Source: Fimbriimonadaceae bacterium (GTDB taxonomy: Bacteria > Armatimonadota > Fimbriimonadia > Fimbriimonadales > Fimbriimonadaceae). From it: a stretch of 9,842 bases of DNA. The translations under genes were made by a program, and so were the position numbers. The stretch lies in contig JAIBBE010000212.1 of NCBI GenBank assembly GCA_019694835.1, positions 1 through 9,842 on the forward strand, in the 5' to 3' direction. Below, one piece after another: positions 5,195-9,842 of the stretch; positions within the stretch are counted from its first letter, which is position 1, and each line of letters begins with the position of its first letter. The notes under the pieces are model-generated. The model searched no databases. It worked only from the letters and a program-made list of their open reading frames with translations, and was not told where the DNA came from.

Positions 5195-5367
5195 GAAATG
5201 CCCAGCGCAGCGAACAAGCGGAGGCTAGTTGATCTCCGATGCGAAAAATCATCGGCGTTAGCTTCGATTTACGCCGCCCTCACCCGACGGTTTTGGATTT
5301 CACCCAGGCTGATGTCGATTTGCCAACAGCCGGGTCTATGACGCTAAAAGCCGCCTTATCGACGGGT

Positions 5368-5386
5368 CCGGCTTGCGAGCCGGTTT
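5368..5386 (+). terminator. Hairpin with short T run
   Basis: CCGGCT (5368-5373) and AGCCGG (5378-5383) pair perfectly around TGCG and are followed by TTT. This may be a first, weaker terminator of the LprI-domain operon. Confidence 0.4.
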
Positions 5387-5413
5387 CCACCCTCCATTCC
5401 CCGCAAAAATCCC

Positions 5414-5436
5414 TGCGAACGGTTCGCAAGTTTTTT
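5414..5436 (+). terminator. Rho-independent terminator
   Basis: TGCGAA (5414-5419) and TTCGCA (5423-5428) pair around CGG and are followed by AG and six T (5431-5436). It fits the end of the 4074-5194 operon. Confidence 0.65.
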
Positions 5437-5562
5437 CGTGCTTTATATCCAATCGCTTAGAGTCCGTTCGGAATCGATACGTATTGGTCCAGACTACAAC
5501 GTTGATTTTTCAACAGTTTTTTGATAATTCACGCTCTGAGGGTTAGTCCGCAGGAGCGTCGC

Positions 5563-5802
5563 TTGAACATAGACCCAACCGGCTTGGACCCGTTCGAGGA
5601 CGGCGTCAGCTTCAACGAGCTGGCGGCGCTCTTCTTGGAAGCCATGTCCAAATCGACAGGCTCGGACACAAGCTGTCTGGCGACCGGCCACTCCATGACG
5701 GCCGATGCGGACGAGGAGCCGCCTGCTCTCTCCGGGGAACTAGAGTTGCGTATGCGGGGCGGCTCCCACCGGATTCGGTTCGCCGCTTCGCTGATCAGAT
5801 AG
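5563..5802 (+). CDS. Small hypothetical protein upstream of the integrase
   Basis: A 79-residue product is read from TTG at 5563, which has AGGAG seven bases before it. The frame is open back to 5521, but that part has no binding site. Residues 3-31 (DPTGLDPFEDGVSFNELAALFLEAMSKS) look like an acidic amphipathic helix region, and the C-terminus (ELELRMRGGSHRIRFAASLIR) is basic. There is no recognisable domain, membrane segment or signal peptide. It lies 122 bases before the integrase on the same strand, so an accessory role, for instance in excision, is possible by position only. No similarity supports this. Confidence 0.45.
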   Translation: MNIDPTGLDPFEDGVSFNELAALFLEAMSKSTGSDTSCLATGHSMTADADEEPPALSGELELRMRGGSHRIRFAASLIR

Positions 5803-5887
5803 CGCCTGTGAAATCGGACCCCGAAATTCGCGGTATTTGAGCACCGCAGGCCCGTTCTCTTCCATCCATCTTTCGTCTACCCGCCCC

Positions 5888-5904
5888 GGCCCGGCGCTCG
5901 GGCC
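5888..5904 (+). promoter_or_regulatory. GC-rich hairpin in the integrase leader
   Basis: GGCCCG (5888-5893) and CGGGCC (5899-5904) form a perfect 6-bp stem with loop GCGCT, ending eight bases before the GGGAG ribosome binding site of the integrase. It may affect translation or transcript stability. No T run follows. Confidence 0.35.
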
Positions 5905-5924
5905 GCAGTTGTGGGAGTCTCTGC

Positions 5925-6947
5925 ATGGCCTCGAACAAGACGACCTTCGTGGCCACGGCCCTCGACCTGATCAGGGACGCCGAACGGCGGGTTGCTGACG
6001 GCGAAAATAGCCCGACCCTCGTTCGAGACTACAAGCAGCGCTTGAAGCTGCACTGCGAGCCATTTTTCGGGGGAATGCGGGTGAACGCAATCGACGCTCG
6101 CAAACTGCGGGAGTTTCGCAAGCACCTCTCAGACAAGTCGCTGAAGGCCTCCACCGCCCTGACCGTCATGTCGTTTGTGAGCAAAGTGCTATCTCTTGCC
6201 GAGGAGGACGGGGTCATTTTGGCCAAGCCAAAGGTCCCCCGAGGAGGACACAAGGACGCCCCTCGACCAGCCTTCACCGCTAGCGAGTATGGCCACCTGA
6301 AAGCGACGCTCAAGCGGATCGAACACGGTAAGCCGACGGTCGAGTTCAAAGGCTCGGTCGTGGACAAGGAACTTCGGCTCATCACCACTTTCATGGTGAA
6401 TTCGTTCCTTCGTCCGGGCGACATCTTCGTGCTCAAGCACAAGCACTTGCAGGTGATCACACCTCCGGACGAACCCGCCTATTTGCGGCTGTCGCTTCCT
6501 CCTTCCAAGAACCACAGCCATGACACGGTTTCGCTGCCGGCGGCGGTGTTCATCTATAAGAACGTAACCGCCCACAATGCGAAGAAGGGTCTCGGCACGA
6601 GCCCGAACGACTACGTTTTTTTGCCCGGTCGGCAGAGCCGAGCCTATGCGAAGGAGATCGTTCGCCGACAGTTCGCAGAGGTCCTCCGCATCGCCGGGCT
6701 TTCAGAGAACGCCAAGGGCGAGAAGCGAAGCCTCTACTCCCTACGCCACAGCGCCATCATCTTCAGGCTCGTCAATAGCGACGGTCTTGATCTTGTGACC
6801 CTGGCTCGGGCGGCCCGCACGAGCGTGGAAATGATCGATCGATTCTACGCAAGCACGCTCACGGCGGAAATGAACCGGGCAAAGCTGTTCAGTTTCAAGC
6901 GGGCCAGCCGCTACAACCAAGCGGAACGAGCAAGCGCCGGAGGATGA
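5925..6947 (+). CDS. Tyrosine recombinase (integrase)
   Basis: This 340-residue protein is the usual length for a site-specific tyrosine integrase. Residues 1-110 form the core-binding SAM-like domain (TLVRDYKQRLKLHCEPFFGGMRVNAIDARKL). The catalytic domain shows Arg in NSFLRPGDI (R163), Lys in PPSKNHSHD (K195), SLYSLRHSAI (R274, H275; Tyr where many families have the first His), an Arg near 298 in ARAARTSVEM where His or Lys is commoner, and the nucleophile in DRFYAS (Y308). It should integrate and excise the element at the 19-bp anticodon-arm core. ATG 5925 has GGGAG about seven bases upstream. It lies internally, about 2.8 kb from the right end. A perfect hairpin overlaps its stop codon. 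Confidence 0.93.
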   Translation: MASNKTTFVATALDLIRDAERRVADGENSPTLVRDYKQRLKLHCEPFFGGMRVNAIDARKLREFRKHLSDKSLKASTALTVMSFVSKVLSLAEEDGVILAKPKVPRGGHKDAPRPAFTASEYGHLKATLKRIEHGKPTVEFKGSVVDKELRLITTFMVNSFLRPGDIFVLKHKHLQVITPPDEPAYLRLSLPPSKNHSHDTVSLPAAVFIYKNVTAHNAKKGLGTSPNDYVFLPGRQSRAYAKEIVRRQFAEVLRIAGLSENAKGEKRSLYSLRHSAIIFRLVNSDGLDLVTLARAARTSVEMIDRFYASTLTAEMNRAKLFSFKRASRYNQAERASAGG

Positions 6948-6958
6948 ACCTCCGGCGC
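6934..6958. terminator. Perfect 10-bp hairpin between convergent genes
   Basis: GCGCCGGAGG (6934-6943) and CCTCCGGCGC (6949-6958) pair perfectly around ATGAA, and the integrase stop TGA lies in the loop. It sits between the integrase and the convergent DUF6641-like gene, so a bidirectional terminator is likely. T runs are weak on both sides. Confidence 0.55.
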
Positions 6959-6984
6959 CATTTGCCCGCCTGGGTCGGAGTCGC

Positions 6985-7446
6985 CTAGCTCTTGGTCTGC
7001 TTCCGTGCCTTGAACCGGCTTTGCAGGTGCGAGGCGGCCTCCTCTAGAGGGGCATCCAACCCGCCAGCCAGGACCTCCTGACGGAGGTCGGGCAGTAGCT
7101 TCCGAAGATGGCCGAGGCTCGGCAGAACCAGTGTGTCTTTGCCGTCCTTGACCTTCAGCTTGGCCGATCCGTACCGCAGCGAGAACTTCACTCCACCTTC
7201 ATCGTCCACCCACCACCACGGCGAAACTCGGCGGTGCTTCTCGACGTCCAGCAGCTCGTCGGTCTCCAGATCCCGCTCACGGCTCACCTTCATCTTCCGG
7301 TAGGTCTCGCCGCTTTCGACGGCTTCGAGCAGTTTCATCTGATCTTGAAGTGCAGCGGCCAGCTTCTTTCGACGAACACGAACCGGATCGTACCCCTTTG
7401 TTCGTTCGGCGCTCTCGGTCAGTTGCAGTTTGTTCAATACGCTCAT
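6985..7446 (-). CDS. DUF6641-like protein
   Basis: This 153-residue product begins MSVLNKLQLTESAERTKGYDPVRVRRKKLAAALQDQMKLLEAVESG. It is followed by VSPWWWVDDEGGVKFSLRYGSAKLKVKDGKDTLVLPSLGHLRKLLPDLRQEVLAGGLDAPLEEAASHLQSRF. The opening SVLNKLQL, the central WW-x-D-x-GGVKFSLRYG strands and the closing LDAPLEEA helix fit what I remember of DUF6641, a family of unknown function in phages and mobile DNA of proteobacteria; the assignment is from memory. Start ATG 7446 has AGGAGG eight bases upstream. The N-terminal helix is basic and might bind nucleic acid. It is convergent with the integrase and divergent from the serine recombinase. Confidence 0.68.
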   Translation of the reverse strand: MSVLNKLQLTESAERTKGYDPVRVRRKKLAAALQDQMKLLEAVESGETYRKMKVSRERDLETDELLDVEKHRRVSPWWWVDDEGGVKFSLRYGSAKLKVKDGKDTLVLPSLGHLRKLLPDLRQEVLAGGLDAPLEEAASHLQSRFKARKQTKS

Positions 7447-7614
7447 CAGTGAGCCCTCCTGTCCTACTTAGCCTCCCCCTCCTTTGGATTCAGGCTGAAG
7501 CCAACGGACGATTGACCCTCCCGTTGTCTCCTCGCCGGATCAGGTCGAAGGAGCCAATCGGACAACGGCCGCCAACGTTCGTTAGGCGGTTTTGTACGGA
7601 GGGCTCCGATCACC
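7447..7614. promoter_or_regulatory. Divergent control region with inverted repeats upstream of the serine recombinase
   Basis: CCGTTGTC (7521-7528) and GACAACGG (7561-7568) are an 8-bp inverted repeat 32 bases apart. Immediately after, CCGCCAAC (7569-7576) pairs with GTT-A-GGCGG (7581-7589, one bulged A) around GTTC and is followed by TTTT (7590-7593), giving an attenuator-like hairpin ahead of the recombinase start. The region may hold the recombination (res-like) site or the operator of the recombinase. Confidence 0.4.
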
Positions 7615-8334
7615 ATGAAAGCAGTCGCCTACTACCGGGTCAGCACCGTCGCTCAGGGAAGGAGCGGGCTTGGCCTAGACGCTCAGCGACAAGCCGTTTC
7701 CACCTTGGCGGCCGACAAGCGCCTACAGGTGATCGAAGAATTCACTGAGATCGAAAGCGGGAAACGGAACGACCGGCCACGTCTTGCAGAGGCGCTGCAC
7801 TTTGCCCGGCTGACCGGCTCTGTGCTGGTAATCGCAAAGCTAGACCGACTTTCCCGGAATGCTGCGTTCCTGCTTGCCCTCCGAGATAGTGGCGTACGGT
7901 TCATGGCCGCCGATATTCCTGACGCCAACGACCTAACGATCGGAGTGATGGCTGTGATCGCTCAAGCCGAACGAGAAGCAATTTCAAAACGTACGACCGA
8001 AGCGTTGGACTCCATCAAGCGTAGCCTCCAAACGACCGGTGCTCACACGTCGATCCGATCCGGACGAGTGATTAGGCGACTTGGAAACCCCAACGGTGTT
8101 GCTGCGATCCTGAGGGCCAACCACGGCAATCTGCCTGCCGTCGAGGCCAACAAGAGCAGAGCCGATCAACGAGCCAACGACTTAGCTCCTGTTATCGAAT
8201 CCATGATGCCGGCCTCCCTCTCATTCCTGGCCGCGGCCCTCAATGAGCGAGGCATTCTGACGCCGAGAGGCGGGCGCTGGCATCCCTCCAGCGTCCGCAA
8301 TCTCCTTCAGCGATATCGTCAGGCAGCCTCGTAG
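7615..8334 (+). CDS. Serine recombinase (resolvase/invertase family)
   Basis: This 239-residue protein has an N-terminal resolvase catalytic domain: AYYRVSTVAQGRSGLGLDAQ with nucleophile S10 and R8, FTEIESGKRNDRPRL, LVIAKLDRLSRN (D77, R78, R81), then MAVIAQAEREAISKRTTEAL, the start of the long dimer helix. The C-terminal part (SLSFLAAALNERGILTPRGGRWHPSSVRNLLQR) is a helix-turn-helix DNA-binding region like those of recombinase-domain proteins. It is longer than small resolvases (about 185) but far shorter than large serine integrases. Likely roles are resolution of circular multimers or inversion; it may also be independent of the element's movement. ATG 7615 has GGAGG 12 bases upstream, rather distant. 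Its last 16 bases overlap the next convergent gene. Confidence 0.92.
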   Translation: MKAVAYYRVSTVAQGRSGLGLDAQRQAVSTLAADKRLQVIEEFTEIESGKRNDRPRLAEALHFARLTGSVLVIAKLDRLSRNAAFLLALRDSGVRFMAADIPDANDLTIGVMAVIAQAEREAISKRTTEALDSIKRSLQTTGAHTSIRSGRVIRRLGNPNGVAAILRANHGNLPAVEANKSRADQRANDLAPVIESMMPASLSFLAAALNERGILTPRGGRWHPSSVRNLLQRYRQAAS

Positions 8335-8807
8335 AGGAATAGATCTTCCATGGAAGCGGTATCGGAGGCTTTCCCGACCGCCCGTCGTTCGACGTAGACA
8401 TACGCTTTCGAGGCCTTACCCCGTTCGTACAGCTTGGCACGGACCACGGTCTGACCGAACGTCCACTCACATTCTCTGACGCCGAAACTACTGAGGTCGT
8501 CAGGAACGCCAGGCCGTCGAAGTTGCTCCGACACTCGCCGCTTTAGGTGCTCCCAAGTCCCTTGGGCGGCCCCCCAATGATAGCGAGTGGCAATGCGAAC
8601 CCGGCAAAGCACTCCATCGTCGAACTCGAACCGAACCGTGTCACCGCCAAACACGCAGGTCACTTCTCGTTCAAGAAACTTTCCGGAGACATCAATCGTC
8701 CCTTCTGGACGCTTCGTCCACTTGGCTTCGTTCAGCCCCCGAATGACTGCACGCTTGTTGAATTTTTGAGATAGGAAAATGGAGTATGTTTGAATGTCGT
8801 CTTTCAC
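8319..8807 (-). CDS. Hypothetical protein (162 aa)
   Basis: Not recognised. This 162-residue product starts at GTG 8807 (MKDDIQTYSIFLSQKFNKRAVIRGLNEAKW). It is rich in alternating hydrophobic and polar residues (GTIDVSGKFLEREVTCVFGGDTVRFEFDDGVLCRVRIATRYHW), pointing to a mostly beta fold, followed by helices and a strand near TVVRAKLYERGKASKAYVYVERR. There is no signal peptide or membrane segment. The ribosome binding site is weak, and a three-codon frame (ATG AAT TAA) ends directly before the GTG. It lies downstream of the HUH gene on the same strand, 140 bases away across an AT-rich region. It may be co-expressed with replication or have its own promoter there. Function unknown. Confidence 0.6.
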   Translation of the reverse strand: MKDDIQTYSIFLSQKFNKRAVIRGLNEAKWTKRPEGTIDVSGKFLEREVTCVFGGDTVRFEFDDGVLCRVRIATRYHWGAAQGTWEHLKRRVSEQLRRPGVPDDLSSFGVRECEWTFGQTVVRAKLYERGKASKAYVYVERRAVGKASDTASMEDLFLYEAA

Positions 8808-8947
8808 TTAATTCATTCTTTCTTTTAGACAATATTATATTATCAAGGCGTGCCGAGAGGGACGCCAAGTATGGGTTATGAAAAGTCCTGTGTGTCGGTC
8901 TGCTCGTGGATTTATGGGTTATCCCGAGGCGTGCTCGGGGCAGTCGA
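8808..8947. other. AT-rich region with direct repeats and hairpins, candidate replication origin
   Basis: An AT-only run (8831-8843 AATATTATATTAT) is followed by GGCGT (8847-8851) pairing with ACGCC. TATGGGTTAT is repeated at 8870-8879 and 8913-8922, the second copy directly before a perfect hairpin (CCCGAG, GCGTG, CTCGGG, about 8923-8939). It lies next to the HUH replication gene. Repeats plus stem-loops beside a Rep gene fit a rolling-circle double-strand origin; an alternative is a promoter and terminator region for the flanking genes. Confidence 0.4.
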
Positions 8948-9475
8948 TTAAACGTCAGGGGTGATGGTGTTGAGCCAGTCGGCTCGGGTCTGGTCGTCTG
9001 GCGACCGGATGGTCTTAGTGATGTACCGGATGGCTCCATCGAAATCGAAGATGTCCCGTGCATCCTGGGCGGCGGCCGAGCGCCTCCCCCTCTCGTCCAG
9101 CTCAGTCCACAACGATGTTAGGAGGGTCGGGACAGGCACCCTGCAAGGGTGAGCTTTCAGCGACAGCGAGCCCTCGGGGACACCGACCAAGATGTGAGTG
9201 TGCAGGCCTTGGTTGACCGACCATTCTTGGACGGCGACCGTCGCCAGCATCATTTGCTTCTTTCGGCTGTAATGGGTGCCGAACAGGATCGTGTTCGCCC
9301 GGTGGAACAGCTTCGTTACCTCAGCGGACATGGCGATCTCGTCCAATCGCCGCTTGGTAGTGAGGGTGACCATGTACCGGTCTGGGCAACTACGAATGAG
9401 CCGCTCGATGTGCGGAATTCTGACGAGCGTTCGGCGGGCTTTCTCCCAAGTGTCCCGATCGGGACACGACTCCAT
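8948..9475 (-). CDS. HUH endonuclease, rolling-circle replication initiator-like
   Basis: This 175-residue product is read from ATG 9475, which has AGGGG four bases before it. The frame is open to 9625 (225 residues with a TTG start), but the extra part is low in motif content. The three HUH motifs are in order: motif I YMVTLTTKR (34-42), motif II LHTHILVGV (metal-binding H92 and H94), motif III IRYITKTI (nucleophile Y151, with K154). This is a single-Tyr HUH enzyme that should nick one DNA strand and hold a 5'-phosphotyrosine, starting rolling-circle replication or, less likely, strand transfer. No helicase or primase domain is fused, and the product is small for a Rep. It is the rightmost gene and is transcribed away from attR. 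Confidence 0.85.
   Translation of the reverse strand: MESCPDRDTWEKARRTLVRIPHIERLIRSCPDRYMVTLTTKRRLDEIAMSAEVTKLFHRANTILFGTHYSRKKQMMLATVAVQEWSVNQGLHTHILVGVPEGSLSLKAHPCRVPVPTLLTSLWTELDERGRRSAAAQDARDIFDFDGAIRYITKTIRSPDDQTRADWLNTITPDV
9450..9467. repeat. 18-bp perfect palindrome within the start of the HUH gene
   Basis: GTGTCCCGATCGGGACAC is a perfect palindrome lying in codons about 3-9 of the HUH gene. It could be an autoregulatory operator, a cruciform at an origin, or a consequence of the coding sequence. Confidence 0.6.
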
Positions 9476-9712
9476 GAGCCCCTGTGAAGGGGTTTTAGGA
9501 TGTGAATATTGGTGAGGGGAAACAGGACTGAATAGGGACATAGTGATGGTGTGGTAAGGGGCGGACTCGTGGTTTGTTGATGTTGAATTTACTCCAGTAT
9601 TTAGACCGGAGGGGCTCCCGCACAACTGCCCGGACAGTGAGAATCATGGTGGAAAACGAAAATAGTTTTCAACCTAATTATCTGATTTTATTGGAGTAAA
9701 AATCGTGTTCTA
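9476..9712. promoter_or_regulatory. HUH gene leader and right-end region with inverted repeats
   Basis: This non-coding stretch lies between the HUH start and attR. TTTACTCCA (9588-9596) is repeated inverted as TGGAGTAAA (9692-9700). A stem of ten pairs with one mismatch (9648-9657 with 9665-9674) has a 7-base loop. The last 75 bases are AT-rich. It probably holds the HUH promoter and integrase arm-type or accessory sites; individual promoter boxes were not resolved. Confidence 0.45.
9479..9496. promoter_or_regulatory. Hairpin holding the HUH ribosome binding site
   Basis: CCCCT (9479-9483) and AGGGG (9488-9492) pair around GTGA and are followed on the + strand by TTTT. On the minus strand the AGGGG arm of the transcript is the Shine-Dalgarno for ATG 9475, so pairing would hide it. 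On the + strand it could terminate transcription entering from the left. Confidence 0.45.
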
Positions 9713-9731
9713 GCATTCGTAATGCGTAGGT
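9713..9731 (+). repeat. attR core, 19-bp direct repeat
   Basis: This is an identical copy of 109-127 and the right boundary of the element. The base to its left (A9712) differs from the host tRNA, while the bases to its right continue the host tRNA (CAGGTG...). Confidence 0.92.
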
Positions 9732-9760
9732 CAGGTGTTCGAGTCACCTAGGCGGCACCA
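9713..9760 (+). pseudogene. 3' half of host tRNA-Thr(CGT)
   Basis: It contains part of the anticodon arm, the variable loop AGGTC, the T arm (AGGTG 9733-9737, TTCGAGT, CACCT 9745-9749), the acceptor 3' strand AGGCGGC (9750-9756), discriminator A and CCA (9758-9760). The acceptor strand pairs perfectly with GCCGCCT at 81-87, not with the element's own tRNA (GCCGCTT), which proves the link to the left half. It is 9.6 kb from its promoter and lacks the D arm, so it is non-functional. Confidence 0.93.
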
Positions 9761-9842
9761 CTCCCCTTCCAGCGCGCTTGAAGGCGGCTCACGGGCGAAA
9801 GGTCCGCAATTCTGCCTTTCTCCTCAAGTCCTGCGGAATGGG
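9761..9842. other. Host flank after attR
   Basis: Chromosomal sequence with no gene seen in the 82 bases available. Confidence 0.5.

Larger units (their letters stand above)
5195..5562. other. Intergenic region with terminators and a promoter-like stretch
   Basis: No supported gene is seen in these 368 bases. It contains two terminator-like hairpins (5368-5386 and 5414-5436), an 8-bp palindrome ATACGTAT (5477-5484), and a T-rich region at 5501-5530 readable as a weak hairpin (GTTGA, TTTT, TCAAC followed by TTTTTT) or as a promoter (TTGATT at 5502-5507 and TAATTC at 5525-5530, spacing 17). Confidence 0.5.
109..9731. mobile_element. Integrative element inserted in tRNA-Thr(CGT), carrying a replacement tRNA
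   Basis: The element is bounded by a perfect 19-base direct repeat (109-127 and 9713-9731), so the unit is 9604 bp plus one repeat. Inside are a tyrosine integrase, a serine recombinase, a HUH replication protein, XRE regulators, two nuclease-like genes and small hypothetical genes. No virion, packaging or conjugation genes are seen. Integration splits the host tRNA in the anticodon and variable-loop region, and neither att side rebuilds it. A complete tRNA of the same anticodon is carried at 199-274. The integrase gene lies internally, about 2.8 kb from the right end, unlike many islands where it sits next to an att site. The boundaries are read directly from the sequence; excision and transfer are inferred. 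Confidence 0.9.

Noticed and set aside
5239..5460. 73-aa + ORF in the intergenic region
   Set aside because: It has no ribosome binding site and runs across two terminator-like hairpins, and its composition is not protein-like.
7615..8334. Serine recombinase as the integrase of the element
   Set aside because: The site is a tRNA anticodon arm with a 19-bp symmetric core, typical of tyrosine integrases, and the serine enzyme is too short to be a large serine integrase.
81..9760. Trans-spliced split tRNA or permuted tRNA
   Set aside because: The two halves share the overlapping 19-bp core and sit exactly at the ends of a mobile element; this is insertion, not a designed split gene, and no intron-like junction features are seen.
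1..9842. CRISPR array
   Set aside because: No regularly spaced repeats of suitable length were found by eye.

Overview
The window reads as a complete integrative mobile element of about 9.6 kb, with short stretches of host chromosome at both ends. The host is most likely an alphaproteobacterium. This is inferred from the tRNA-Thr sequences with encoded CCA, the use of GTG and TTG starts behind clear Shine-Dalgarno sequences, and small proteins resembling ones common in that class. The genus cannot be told from the sequence.

The element sits inside a host tRNA-Thr(CGT) gene and cuts it in two. The 5' half is at 81-127 and the 3' half at 9713-9760. They share a perfect 19-base direct repeat (109-127 and 9713-9731) that covers the anticodon arm and most of the variable loop. 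Removing one repeat and everything between gives an exact 76-nt tRNA. Neither end of the element restores the gene. Instead the element carries a different, complete tRNA-Thr(CGT) at 199-274, 71 bases inside its left end and in the same direction, where the host tRNA promoter could transcribe it. The element therefore appears to destroy a tRNA gene and supply its replacement.

Layout from left to right: replacement tRNA; a small + strand ORF (302-499); a compact minus-strand operon of four small genes (1993 down to 503: DUF2188-like, an 85-aa conserved-looking protein, a uracil-DNA-glycosylase-like protein, a small winged-helix-like protein); a + strand pair coding for an HNH nuclease and a Mrr-like PD-(D/E)XK nuclease (2159-3482); a divergent minus-strand pair of XRE regulators (3948 down to 3413) with a palindromic operator candidate; a + strand pair coding for a secreted LprI-domain membrane protein and a small membrane protein (4074-5194); terminator-like hairpins; a small ORF (5563-5802); a tyrosine integrase (5925-6947); a DUF6641-like gene (minus); a serine recombinase (+); an unrecognised gene (minus, 8319-8807); an AT-rich, repeat-bearing intergenic region; and a HUH (rolling-circle type) replication protein (minus, 8948-9475) facing away from the right attachment site.

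The tyrosine integrase probably performs integration and excision at the anticodon-arm core. The HUH protein may replicate the excised circle, and the serine recombinase may resolve multimers or act independently. No capsid, packaging, tail or conjugation genes are visible, so the element looks like a minimal or helper-dependent one with an accessory nuclease and membrane-protein cargo.
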